A stretch of 64,000 bases of DNA, taken from NCBI RefSeq assembly GCF_900143245.1, contig NZ_FRDK01000002.1:186001-250000 (forward strand), in the 5' to 3' direction. Made by a program: the position numbers and the translations under genes. The DNA comes from Flavobacterium fryxellicola. Lineage in GTDB: Bacteria > Bacteroidota > Bacteroidia > Flavobacteriales > Flavobacteriaceae. Numbering within the stretch: position 1 is the stretch's first letter; each line of letters starts with the position of its first letter. The notes below the pieces were generated by a model that ran no database searches, had not been told where the DNA came from, and saw only the letters and a list, made by a program, of their open reading frames with translations. Of the stretch, positions 27,806 to 36,201 are shown in pieces.

Positions 27806-28642
27806 ATGAATATTGAAAATAATCGCTTTTCGAATATACTGCAGGAGAGCCAAAGTAAAAATTGGGTGAGAGCCATCGATTCTTCTAAAATTATTAATTG
27901 GATTGATGATTTGTTCAAAATATTATTTCCTGAGAAAGCATTGGAAACCTTTCAAATCGAATTGCTGTTAGACCAGAGCAAAGCTACCTTTATTTCCATA
28001 CTTTCGGAGATTGTAAAAGATAAAACAGCAAATCAAATTTTGGATAATGCCGAAGCGTTTTATGCCGCTCTTCCGGATTTGTATGCCTCCATGCAAAAAG
28101 ATGCACAAGCCATATTAGATACGGATCCCGCTGCTGATTGCATTGAGGAAATCATCAATTCGTATCCAGGCTTTTTTGCCATAGAAGTCTATCGAATTGC
28201 AAATGTGATTGCTTCCCTTACCGCTTGCTTACTGCCTCGAATTCTTACCGAATATGCACACAGCAAAACAGGAATTGACATTCACCCTAGCGCCACAATA
28301 GGTGTTCCTTTTATGATTGATCATGGTACTGGAATCGTCATTGGCGAGACCACAAACATTGGAAAATATGTAAGTATTTATCAAGGAGTTACTTTGGGAG
28401 CGTTGCAGGTCGAGAAGAGCATGCAAGAAAAAAAACGACATCCTACCGTTGAAGATCATGTTATAATATATGCCAATGCTACTATTTTAGGTGGAAGCAC
28501 TATTATAGGAAATCATAGCATTGTAGGGGGTAATACATTCATTACTAAAAGTATGAATCCATATTCATTTGTTATGCAATCGAATAAAAACACAGTTTTG
28601 AACCAACAAGAAATAAAAGACATTAATTTTTTCTCTATTTAA
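27806..28642 (+). CDS. cysE: serine O-acetyltransferase
   Basis: A 278-residue enzyme that acetylates serine with acetyl-CoA, the first step of cysteine synthesis. The helical N-terminal region (about 1-140) precedes the left-handed beta-helix of hexapeptide repeats. The motif [20 protein letters not shown] contains the catalytic-type His, followed by [20 protein letters not shown]. The gene is followed after 5 bases by a cysteine synthase, so the two form an operon for the two-step pathway. A bipartite promoter lies upstream. O-acetylserine feedback is expected from the family but cannot be seen here. Confidence 0.93.
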   Translation: MNIENNRFSNILQESQSKNWVRAIDSSKIINWIDDLFKILFPEKALETFQIELLLDQSKATFISILSEIVKDKTANQILDNAEAFYAALPDLYASMQKDAQAILDTDPAADCIEEIINSYPGFFAIEVYRIANVIASLTACLLPRILTEYAHSKTGIDIHPSATIGVPFMIDHGTGIVIGETTNIGKYVSIYQGVTLGALQVEKSMQEKKRHPTVEDHVIIYANATILGGSTIIGNHSIVGGNTFITKSMNPYSFVMQSNKNTVLNQQEIKDINFFSI

Positions 28643-28647
28643 ATACC

Positions 28648-29562
28648 ATGAAATACAACAACATACTCGAAACAATAGGCAATACGCCACATGTAAAAAT
28701 CAATCGCTTGTTTGGCACTGACCATACTGTTTGGATCAAATTAGAACGTGCCAATCCTGGAGCCAGCATCAAGGACAGAATAGCATTGGCTATGATTGAG
28801 GACGCCGAAGAAAAGGGATTACTCAAAGAAGGGAGTACCATTATTGAAGCCACATCTGGAAATACAGGAATTGGACTTGCTATGGTAGCAGCGGTTAAAG
28901 GCTATAAGTTAGTACTCGTTATGCCAGAATCGATGTCGATAGAAAGACGCCGACTTATGAGCCTCTATGGCGCTGAATTTGTCCTTACGCCTCGCGAAAA
29001 AGGAATGAAAGGCGCACTTGAAAAGGCAAACGAATTGGTAACAGAAATACCAAATGCATGGTCACCGCTTCAGTTCGACAATCCAGCTAATATCGCTATT
29101 CATAAAACTACAACTGCTCAAGAAATTATAAAAGCGTTTCCTGATGGCTTGGATTATATGATCACTGGCGTAGGTACTGGTGGTCACATCACAGGTTGTG
29201 CCGAAATATTGAAACAACATTTCCCTGACCTGAAAGTGTACGCCGTAGAGCCAGAAGCATCACCAGTAATTAGTGGAGGTGCACCCGCTCCTCACCCCAT
29301 TCAAGGCATTGGAGCTGGCTTTATCCCTACAAACCTACACACAGATTTGTTAGATGGAACCATTCAAGTGAGCAAAGACGAGGCATTTGCATATACCCAA
29401 AGGGCAGCAAAAGAAGAAGGAATGTTCGTTGGGATATCCTCAGGAGCATCACTGGCAGCAGTAGCTAAGAAATTAACTGAAATCCCTAAAGGCGCTAAAG
29501 TTTTGACTTTTTGTTATGATACCGGTGAACATTATTTAAGCATTGAAGGATTGTTTGTTTAA
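28648..29562 (+). CDS. cysM: O-acetylserine sulfhydrylase (cysteine synthase)
   Basis: A 304-residue fold-type II PLP enzyme that makes cysteine from O-acetylserine and sulfide. The PLP lysine is Lys42 in [11 protein letters not shown]. The phosphate- and substrate-binding loop is [10 protein letters not shown], and GTGGHITG is the glycine-rich cofactor loop. I name it cysM because the size is about 300 residues and the sequence is shorter than CysK, but the CysK/CysM distinction is uncertain. It follows cysE by 5 bases and ends before a bidirectional terminator. Confidence 0.9.
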   Translation: MKYNNILETIGNTPHVKINRLFGTDHTVWIKLERANPGASIKDRIALAMIEDAEEKGLLKEGSTIIEATSGNTGIGLAMVAAVKGYKLVLVMPESMSIERRRLMSLYGAEFVLTPREKGMKGALEKANELVTEIPNAWSPLQFDNPANIAIHKTTTAQEIIKAFPDGLDYMITGVGTGGHITGCAEILKQHFPDLKVYAVEPEASPVISGGAPAPHPIQGIGAGFIPTNLHTDLLDGTIQVSKDEAFAYTQRAAKEEGMFVGISSGASLAAVAKKLTEIPKGAKVLTFCYDTGEHYLSIEGLFV

Positions 29563-29663
29563 AGTAAAGTGCTTTTTTAAACGTTTATTTACTGAAGTAT
29601 TATTGAGTACATAATAATTCATTTGGCAAAAAAACAATAAATAAAAAAACCTTAAAATGAACA

Positions 29664-29700
29664 TGCCCCAAATAGTTAGACACTATTTGGGGCATTTATA
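29664..29700. terminator. bidirectional terminator between cysM and the RluD-type gene
   Basis: TGCCCCAAATAG pairs perfectly with CTATTTGGGGCA around seven bases. Confidence 0.82.
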
Positions 29701-29702
29701 TT

Positions 29703-30746
29703 TTACTCTACTTCGTCAGGACCGTGAGATTTAGAATAGCCTCTCCACTTCTCAATACAATCTTGTAAATCCTGTGGTAGTTCGGTATCAAAACGCATCA
29801 TCTCACCAGTTGTAGGATGCACAAAACCCAGAGTCTTCGCATGTAACGCCTGCCTTGGTAATACTTTGAAACAATTATCAATAAATTGCTTGTATTTTGT
29901 AAATGTAGTTCCTTTCAAAATCAAATGACCGCCGTAGCGCTCGTCATTAAAAAGAGGGTGTCCTATGTGTTTTAAATGGGCCCGAATCTGATGTGTTCTC
30001 CCCGTTTCTAGTTGGCACGAAATCAAAGTAACGTAACCAAAACGTTCCAGAACTTTGTAATGTGTGACAGCCGGTTTCCCTATTTCTGGGTCGGCAAAAA
30101 CGGCCATCTGCATGCGATCTTTCAGGTGACGCGCTAAGTTTCCTTCAATAGTCCCGTGCTCTTCTGTTACATTTCCCCAAACCAAAGCTACATATTCCCT
30201 TTCAGAAGTTTTTGCTTCAAATTGCTTAGCCAGATGCGTCATGGCAGCTTCGGTTTTGGCAATCACTAACAATCCGGAAGTATCTTTATCGATTCGATGC
30301 ACTAAGCCGGGGCGCTCGCTACTGTTCATGGGCAAGTTATCAAAATGATAGGCTAATGCATGAACTAACGTTCCAGTATAATTCCCGTGACCAGGGTGTA
30401 CCACCATTCCTGGCACTTTATTTATCAATAATAAAGTCTCATCTTCATAAACTATATTTAGCGGAATATTCTCTGGAATGATATGATTTTCATACGGAGG
30501 ATGCGTCAGCATAACCCGAACTACATCATTAGCTTTCACCTTGTAATTTGACTTAACAGTCGCGTCATTTACAAAAATATTTCCTTCTGTTGCGGCAGTT
30601 TGTATTTTATTCCGAGTCGCATTTTGGATAAGACCCATTAAATACTTATCAATTCGTAAAGAGGCTTGCCCTTTTGGAACTTCAAATCTAAAATGTTCAA
30701 ATAACTCCTCTTCTAAATCTATTGTTTCTCTATTATTGTTCATCAA
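29703..30746 (-). CDS. RluD-type large-subunit pseudouridine synthase
   Basis: A 347-residue RluA/RluD family enzyme. An S4 RNA-binding domain occupies about residues 20-85. The catalytic domain has its nucleophile at Asp153 in HRIDKDTSGLLVIAKT. RluD modifies helix 69 of 23S rRNA; the exact target of this copy cannot be fixed from sequence. The start codon lies within the last bases of the upstream PASTA gene (14-base overlap), indicating translational coupling. It converges with cysM. Confidence 0.9.
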   Translation of the reverse strand: MMNNNRETIDLEEELFEHFRFEVPKGQASLRIDKYLMGLIQNATRNKIQTAATEGNIFVNDATVKSNYKVKANDVVRVMLTHPPYENHIIPENIPLNIVYEDETLLLINKVPGMVVHPGHGNYTGTLVHALAYHFDNLPMNSSERPGLVHRIDKDTSGLLVIAKTEAAMTHLAKQFEAKTSEREYVALVWGNVTEEHGTIEGNLARHLKDRMQMAVFADPEIGKPAVTHYKVLERFGYVTLISCQLETGRTHQIRAHLKHIGHPLFNDERYGGHLILKGTTFTKYKQFIDNCFKVLPRQALHAKTLGFVHPTTGEMMRFDTELPQDLQDCIEKWRGYSKSHGPDEVE

Positions 30747-31356
30747 CTGGTATTTCTTCTATTGGGGCTGCCAGAGTATCTGCAGCATTTTCTTCTTCTT
30801 GGTAACTCATTTTTCCGTCTCCTAAAACCAAATCAATTTTGGATGATTTTAGAACCCTGTCCCCTACTTTTAGGTTTCTTCCTTTAAAACGCATTTCTAA
30901 CACCATATCTTTTCCAAGATTTGGAACATACGTTACGGTACCTTCTTCAAGTCCTAAGGCTTTCAATGTAGGCACGGCTTCACGATATGTTTTTTCAATT
31001 AAATCTGGAATCCGAACAGACGAAAATCCAGACGTATTAATCTTTATATATATTTTTCTACCTACTTTTACTTTTGTTCCAGGAGTAGGATCTTGCTCTA
31101 CCACACTAAATTGCGGAAAATCACTTCTATAGTCCACACTGTCCAACAGTACGTAATCTAAATCTAATTCATCCAGTTTGGTTTCCACTTGCTCTTCAGT
31201 AAGTTTGCGCAAATCTGGCACTGAAATTTCATGACCGTGATCTGTGGTAAAAGTCAACCAATGCATAAACAAATAGCCTAAAGCGGCAATAATGGCAAAA
31301 GCAATCAATACTTGTACAAGAAAGACACGGCTAGTAAGATACTTACGTAAATTCAT
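30733..31356 (-). CDS. PASTA-domain membrane protein
   Basis: A 207-residue protein with one transmembrane helix near the N-terminus (about residues 11-33) and an extracytoplasmic part containing about two PASTA repeats. These repeats have the typical pattern: VPDLRKLTEEQVETKLDELD, DPTPGTKVKVGRKIYIKIN, IPDLIEKTYREAVPTLKALG. PASTA domains bind peptidoglycan or lipid II in penicillin-binding proteins and kinases, but no catalytic domain is attached here. I start at MNLRKYLTSRVF (31356), just behind the -7 box TATCTTTG. ddl is divergent. Confidence 0.87.
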   Translation of the reverse strand: MNLRKYLTSRVFLVQVLIAFAIIAALGYLFMHWLTFTTDHGHEISVPDLRKLTEEQVETKLDELDLDYVLLDSVDYRSDFPQFSVVEQDPTPGTKVKVGRKIYIKINTSGFSSVRIPDLIEKTYREAVPTLKALGLEEGTVTYVPNLGKDMVLEMRFKGRNLKVGDRVLKSSKIDLVLGDGKMSYQEEENAADTLAAPIEEIPVDEQ

Positions 31357-31376
31357 AAATTTATTTTTATTTGTGC

Positions 31377-31384
31377 CAAAGATA
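31377..31384 (-). promoter_or_regulatory. -7 box of the PASTA-RluD operon
   Basis: On the minus strand TATCTTTG lies 20 bases before the start at 31356. It matches TAnnTTTG. A TTG lies only 14 bases upstream of it, closer than the usual spacing. Confidence 0.5.
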
Positions 31385-31431
31385 AAGCTATTTCGTTTCA
31401 AAAAAAATGATAATTTTGTTTAATGCCTTTA

Positions 31432-31564
31432 GGAGCTATTTCCCGCTATTCGTTACAAATGAAATTCACTGAACTCCATTTAAAATGAAAGTATAGTGAA
31501 GTACTCTTTTTATCCGCCAAAAAGGCTGATAAAAAGGATTTTCACTGCTATCGGGGCTAGAATC
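31432..31564 (-). repeat. dispersed intergenic element, copy C
   Basis: The minus strand reads TAGCCCCGATAGCAGTGAAA at one end and CGAATAGCGGGAAATAGCTCC-type sequence at the other. The central hairpin is followed by about 50 extra bases carrying their own TTCACT/AGTGAA inverted repeat, making this the longest copy. Confidence 0.82.
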
Positions 31565-31619
31565 TCGTATTAAAAACAGCTTTTATTTATTTGCACAACT
31601 AAGAACAAAACGATACTAA

Positions 31620-32594
31620 ATGAAAAACATTGCCATCATCATGGGCGGGTATTCCAGCGAATATAAAATCTCACTCATCAGCGGAAACGTCGTATATCAA
31701 TTTCTAGATAAAACGAAATACAACCGATTCCGAATTCACATTTTTAAAGAAAAATGGGTTTATGTTGATGCTAACGATGCCGAATTTCCCATCGATAAAA
31801 ATGATTTTTCAGTAACTGTTGCTGGTAACAAAATTAGTTTCGATTGTGTTTTCAATGCCATTCACGGAACACCTGGCGAAGATGGATTGATGCAGGCCTA
31901 TTTTGAACTTTTGAATATTCCGCAAACCTCCTGTGATTATTACCAAGCCGCATTAACATTCAACAAACGCGATTTATTATCGGTTTTAAAACCGTACGGA
32001 ATCAAAACAGCTGTTTCTTATTACCTTAACAAAGGGGACACCATCAACACGGACGAAATTGTCACTAAAGTAGGCTTGCCTTGTTTTGTAAAGCCCAATA
32101 AAGCAGGTTCCAGCTTTGGAATATCAAAAGTAAAAACGGCTGCCGAATTGCCACTTGCGATCGAAATGGCCTATAAAGAAGACAATGAAATCATTATAGA
32201 AAGTTTCCTTGACGGCACCGAGGTTTCTGTTGGAGTTATCAATTATAAAGGAATTGTAACCGTTTTACCAATAACCGAAATAGTTTCTGACAATGATTTC
32301 TTCGATTATGAAGCCAAATATTTAGGTAAATCACAAGAAATAACACCGGCAAGAATCTCCGATGAATTGACCCAAAAAGTGAGCGATATAGCCAAACGTG
32401 CTTATGAAATCCTAAAAATGAAAGGTTTCTCCCGTAGCGAATTTATATTGGTAAACGGAGAACCACACATGCTGGAAATGAATACGATTCCTGGATTAAC
32501 TACTGAAAGTTTGATTCCGCAACAAGCCAAAGCTGCCGGAATTTCACTGGAGGATTTGTTTTCAAACGCCATTGAATTGGCTTTAAATAACTAA
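31620..32594 (+). CDS. ddl: D-alanine--D-alanine ligase
   Basis: A 324-residue ATP-grasp enzyme that joins two D-alanines for peptidoglycan. The start MKNIAIIMGGYSSEYKISLI and the segment HGTPGEDGLMQAYFELLNIP are diagnostic. VGLPCFVKPNKAGSSFGISK forms the ATP-grasp, and HMLEMNTIPGLTTESLIPQQ carries metal ligands and the C-terminal substrate loop. Length is normal. A cell-wall theme is shared with the divergent PASTA gene, and a DUF421 gene follows 9 bases later. Confidence 0.95.
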   Translation: MKNIAIIMGGYSSEYKISLISGNVVYQFLDKTKYNRFRIHIFKEKWVYVDANDAEFPIDKNDFSVTVAGNKISFDCVFNAIHGTPGEDGLMQAYFELLNIPQTSCDYYQAALTFNKRDLLSVLKPYGIKTAVSYYLNKGDTINTDEIVTKVGLPCFVKPNKAGSSFGISKVKTAAELPLAIEMAYKEDNEIIIESFLDGTEVSVGVINYKGIVTVLPITEIVSDNDFFDYEAKYLGKSQEITPARISDELTQKVSDIAKRAYEILKMKGFSRSEFILVNGEPHMLEMNTIPGLTTESLIPQQAKAAGISLEDLFSNAIELALNN

Positions 32595-32603
32595 CTATCC
32601 ATT

Positions 32604-33296
32604 ATGAAAGAAATCTTTGAATGGAACCGATTATTATACAATGATTTACCAGAATCGTTTCTCATAGAAGTCATTTTCCGTTCCACCATAATGTTTATAG
32701 TATTACTATTGACATTAAAAGTGGCTGGAAAACGTGGTGTACGGCAATTATCTGTATTTGAAACAGTCATCATTATAGCTTTAGGATCAGCAGCAGGAGA
32801 TCCGATGTTTTATGAAGAGGTCGGCATAATTCCTCCCATAACCGTATTTTTAGTCATTATACTTTTGTACCGCTTAGTAACTTGGCTAACCGGAAAAAGC
32901 AAGAGATTTGAAGAGTTTATAGAAGGGAAAACTGAATGTATCATCAGCGAAGGAAAATTTTCAATCGCTACATTTAAAAAAGAGAGTTTGGCACAAGATG
33001 AATTTTTTTCGGAACTCCGAATGAGATCAATACAGCATTTAGGTCAAGTAGAAAATGCTTTTATGGAAACCAGCGGCGAAATCAGTGTTTTTTATTATGA
33101 AGACCATGAAGTGCAACCAGGTTTACCGATTTTGCCTTTTTTATTTAAACACAAAAGTAAAACAATCCTAACAGAAGGAATTTATTCCTGTACCTTTTGC
33201 GGCAATACAGAAAATCAAAAACCAGGTAATGCAGAGTGCAGAGTTTGTGAAAAATTCGAATGGGTCGAATCGATAAAAACGCTCCGGAAACCTTAA
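32604..33296 (+). CDS. DUF421 (YetF-like) membrane protein
   Basis: A 230-residue protein with about three N-terminal transmembrane helices and a soluble C-terminal domain. The segments KVAGKRGVRQLSVFE (near 45) and EFFSELRMRSIQHLGQVENA (near 135) are the recognisable DUF421/YetF motifs. A short C-terminal zinc-ribbon-like stretch with four cysteines (CTFCGN and CRVCEK) is an addition not usual in the family. Function is unknown. It lies 9 bases behind ddl and probably shares its transcript. Confidence 0.85.
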   Translation: MKEIFEWNRLLYNDLPESFLIEVIFRSTIMFIVLLLTLKVAGKRGVRQLSVFETVIIIALGSAAGDPMFYEEVGIIPPITVFLVIILLYRLVTWLTGKSKRFEEFIEGKTECIISEGKFSIATFKKESLAQDEFFSELRMRSIQHLGQVENAFMETSGEISVFYYEDHEVQPGLPILPFLFKHKSKTILTEGIYSCTFCGNTENQKPGNAECRVCEKFEWVESIKTLRKP

Positions 33297-33336
33297 TTGA
33301 AATAAAGATTATTTCGATCTAATTATAAATTATAAA

Positions 33337-33792
33337 ATGAGAAAAGCCATATTCCCAGGATCTTTTGACCCAATTACCTTAGGACATGAAGATATTATCA
33401 AAAGAAGCCTTCCGCTATTTGATGAAATCGTAATTGCCATTGGAATCAATGCCGAAAAAAAATACATGTTTACCCTTGAGGAAAGAAAACGGTTTATTGA
33501 AGAAACCTTCATAAACCAGCCAAAAGTAACGGTGATTACCTATGAAGGGTTGACTATCGATTTATGCAAAAATATAAAAGCCGACTTTATACTGCGTGGA
33601 TTGCGCAATCCAGCCGATTTTGAGTTTGAAAAAGCGATTGCTCACACCAACAGACGCTTGTCAAAAATTGAAACCGTGTTTCTATTGACCGCTGCCAAAA
33701 CTTCTTATATCAGTTCCAGTATTGTGAGAGATGTAATTAGAAATCACGGACAATATGAAATGCTAGTTCCTGAAGCAGTACGCGTCAAATAA
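33337..33792 (+). CDS. coaD: phosphopantetheine adenylyltransferase
   Basis: A 151-residue CoaD, the penultimate enzyme of coenzyme A synthesis, transferring AMP to 4'-phosphopantetheine. The nucleotidyltransferase motif is FPGSFDPITLGHEDII (TxGH-type His18). The C-terminal ATP-binding motif is YISSSIVRDV. Length is as expected. It is the last gene of a same-strand run after ddl and DUF421, and is followed by a long perfect inverted repeat. Confidence 0.95.
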   Translation: MRKAIFPGSFDPITLGHEDIIKRSLPLFDEIVIAIGINAEKKYMFTLEERKRFIEETFINQPKVTVITYEGLTIDLCKNIKADFILRGLRNPADFEFEKAIAHTNRRLSKIETVFLLTAAKTSYISSSIVRDVIRNHGQYEMLVPEAVRVK

Positions 33793-33810
33793 TTTAAATT
33801 AATTTATGCA

Positions 33811-33863
33811 TTAAGGCTCTCAAAATTGAAAACCAACGGGTTTTTCAATTTTGAGAGCCTTAA
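33811..33863. terminator. long perfect inverted repeat after coaD
   Basis: A 22-base perfect stem (33811-33832 with 33842-33863) encloses a nine-base loop, CCAACGGGT. No T-run follows, so it is an unusual terminator or an RNA-end structure rather than a textbook one. Confidence 0.6.
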
Positions 33864-33889
33864 GTATAATAAACAAGTACTCAGACCAC

Positions 33890-33920
33890 TTGTGAAGCCA
33901 CCAATTTAAGCGTAAATTTG
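33890..33920 (+). promoter_or_regulatory. complete bipartite promoter of the PhnA gene
   Basis: TTG (33890-33892), 20 bases, then TAAATTTG (33913-33920) matches the Flavobacterium consensus. The ATG is at 33943. Confidence 0.62.
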
Positions 33921-33942
33921 CCAAAAATAAAAGCCTTTAAAT

Positions 33943-34521
33943 ATGAGTATAGAGAGAGAATTAAATAAACGCAGTGGATCTAAGTGTGAACTTTGTGGTG
34001 CAACCGAAAACCTAAAAGTTTACGACGTCCTTCCAACAAAAAAAGGTGGCATTGACGAAAGTATCTTGGCTTGCAGTACTTGTATTGACCAAATTGAAAA
34101 TCCAGAGATAGTAGATTTAAATCATTGGAGATGTTTGAATGACAGTATGTGGAATGAGAATGCTGCAGTACAAGTGGTTGCTTGGCGAATGCTCAGCAGA
34201 TTGCGTGGTGCTGGCTGGCCACAAGAATTATTAGACCAAATGTATTTAGACGAAGATACTTTGACGTGGGCTCAAGCAACCGGAGAAGGAGAAGAAGAGG
34301 AAAACAAAGTGATTCATAGAGACAGCAACGGAGTGATTCTTGAAATAGGAGACTCAGTGGTTTTAATCAAAGATCTAAAAGTAAAAGGATCAAGCATGGT
34401 TGCTAAACAAGGAACTGCAGTTCGTAACATCCGTTTAGATCACGAAAATGCGGAATACATAGAAGGAAAAGTAGATGGTCAAACTATTGTAATTATTACG
34501 CAGTACGTCAAGAAAATATAG
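33943..34521 (+). CDS. PhnA (YjdM) domain zinc-ribbon protein
   Basis: A 192-residue protein of the PhnA family. The N-terminal zinc ribbon has CELCGAT and LACSTC pairs (residues 15-18 and about 44-47). The C-terminal PhnA domain (about 118-190) contains VIHRDSNGVILEIGDSVVLI and DLKVKGSSMVAKQGTAVRNI. Despite its name the family is not firmly tied to phosphonate use, so function is open. The gene is monocistronic, with a bipartite promoter and a terminator about 100 bases after the stop. Confidence 0.88.
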   Translation: MSIERELNKRSGSKCELCGATENLKVYDVLPTKKGGIDESILACSTCIDQIENPEIVDLNHWRCLNDSMWNENAAVQVVAWRMLSRLRGAGWPQELLDQMYLDEDTLTWAQATGEGEEEENKVIHRDSNGVILEIGDSVVLIKDLKVKGSSMVAKQGTAVRNIRLDHENAEYIEGKVDGQTIVIITQYVKKI

Positions 34522-34621
34522 TTTTGTATAGTTTCAGTCACAGTCGCAGTTTTCAGAGTTTGAAGTTTATAAAAAGTATTTAGTGGTCAGAAAAAAGAGC
34601 AATCAGTGACTTATTTATATT

Positions 34622-34668
34622 AAAAAAATCGTTTACAGTATATTTGATTTACTGTAAACGATTTTTTT
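34622..34668. terminator. terminator between PhnA and helicase genes
   Basis: The stem AAATCGTTTACAGTA/TACTGTAAACGATTT (with one-base offset near the loop) is bounded by A and T runs. Confidence 0.85.
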
Positions 34669-34718
34669 ATTGTTAGTCTATTTCATTTTACTGATCACTA
34701 AAAGCTAATCACTGAACA

Positions 34719-36068
34719 CTAATTCTCTTCTTCTTTCTTTATCACTTTTCTGGCTACTTCAATTTTAAATTTCTTGCCTTTCATTTTTTCATCCTTAATA
34801 GCATGAAGTAAGTCCTTAACTTTATTGAATTTAACAGCTGCAAAAGAGATAAAATCTTTCACTTCGATCAATCCTAAATCTCCTTTTTCAAGTTTTCCTT
34901 TTTGAGAAAAGAAACCTACGATATCAATTTTATTCAGTTTATTTTTCTTTCCGCCACTGATGTAAATGGTTTGAAATTCTGGTGGTTTTGGTAAAGAAGT
35001 ACTGTTTTCTACTTTCAAAACTTCCATTGTATAATCAATATAATCCATTTTTTTTTCACTTTCATGAGCAATGATATAGGCTGTTCCTGAAGCTAACATA
35101 CGCGCTGTCCGCCCGTTTCTATGGGTAAATTCATCTTCTTTGGATGGCAAATGATAATGAATGACGTGATTCATCTCCGGAATATCAAGTCCACGAGCGG
35201 CTAAATCCGTTGTGATCAAATAACTCACACTTCCATTACGAAATTGAATTAGCGCCCGTTCTCTCTCATCCTGATCCATTCCACCATGATAATAGGTCGC
35301 ATAAATTCCTTTTTCATTTAAAGTGTCGCTAATGCGTTCTGCCGCATCACGATGGTTACAAAAAACAATGGCTGATTGCGATTTCAATGAACAAATCAGG
35401 TTGAACAAACTGCCTATTTTATCCTTTTCTTTCGAAACTACCATCTTCATCGAAAGGTTCGTTTCTTCCTCATTTTCTGGAATAAAGTCCAGAATTGTAG
35501 GGTTGACTACTCTAGTGTATCTTGGAATCTCAATATCTGAAGTAGCAGAAACCAAAACACGTTTATTCAATTTGGTTAATTTCCCAATGATAAATGACAT
35601 TTGTTCATGGAAACCCAATTGCAGTGATTTATCAAATTCATCCAGAATCAACGTTTGTATTTTATCCACGCGAAAAGTGCCTCTGTCAATATGATCGGCA
35701 ATTCTCCCAGGAGTTCCTATTAAAACAGCCGGTGGGTTGCTTAGATTCTTAATTTCAGTATCGATAGAATGTCCACCGTAGCACACATTTACTTTATAAT
35801 CAGTTCCCATTTTTTTCCAAACCTGCTCAATTTGCAGCCCTAATTCTCGCGACGGAACTAAAATTAAACACTGAACGGATTGGATTTCTGGCTGTAACAT
35901 TTCTAAAATGGGCAACAAAAAAGCCAAAGTTTTTCCTGAACCTGTTGGCGAAAGCAATAAAATATTACTATCATTCAAAATTGCATCTTGTGCAACTTCT
36001 TGCATTTCATTCAGGCTTTCGATACCTAAATTCAAAAGTATATTGTTGGAATGGTGTTTCTTATTCAT
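34719..36068 (-). CDS. dbpA: DbpA-type DEAD-box RNA helicase
   Basis: A 449-residue RNA helicase. The ATP-binding motif is SPTGSGKTLAF (motif I), motif II is DEFD rather than DEAD, motif III is SAT and motif VI is HRNGRTAR. After the two RecA domains (to about 360) there is a C-terminal DbpA RNA-binding domain (about 375-440, GDLGLIEVKDFISFAAVKF; GKKFKIEVARK). DbpA helicases act in 50S ribosome assembly. A -7 box, TACCTTTG on the minus strand (36083-36090), lies 14 bases upstream of the start. Confidence 0.9.
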   Translation of the reverse strand: MNKKHHSNNILLNLGIESLNEMQEVAQDAILNDSNILLLSPTGSGKTLAFLLPILEMLQPEIQSVQCLILVPSRELGLQIEQVWKKMGTDYKVNVCYGGHSIDTEIKNLSNPPAVLIGTPGRIADHIDRGTFRVDKIQTLILDEFDKSLQLGFHEQMSFIIGKLTKLNKRVLVSATSDIEIPRYTRVVNPTILDFIPENEEETNLSMKMVVSKEKDKIGSLFNLICSLKSQSAIVFCNHRDAAERISDTLNEKGIYATYYHGGMDQDERERALIQFRNGSVSYLITTDLAARGLDIPEMNHVIHYHLPSKEDEFTHRNGRTARMLASGTAYIIAHESEKKMDYIDYTMEVLKVENSTSLPKPPEFQTIYISGGKKNKLNKIDIVGFFSQKGKLEKGDLGLIEVKDFISFAAVKFNKVKDLLHAIKDEKMKGKKFKIEVARKVIKKEEEN

Positions 36069-36150
36069 TTTTATTATTTGTGCAAAGGTAATTTTAAATT
36101 TTAAATTATCATTTTTTTAAATCGAGCGCTTCCTTTTCCTTCTATATTTC

Positions 36151-36178
36151 TGTAGCTTTAGAAAAAAAGCTACATTTG
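36151..36178 (+). promoter_or_regulatory. palindrome overlapping the -7 box of the M14 peptidase gene
   Basis: TGTAGCTTT and AAAGCTACA form a nine-base inverted repeat (36151-36174). Its right arm overlaps the -7 box TACATTTG (36171-36178). A regulator binding the palindrome would block the promoter, but this is inference. Confidence 0.4.
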
Positions 36179-36201
36179 ATACTCACTTTAAAAACCGAAA
36201 G

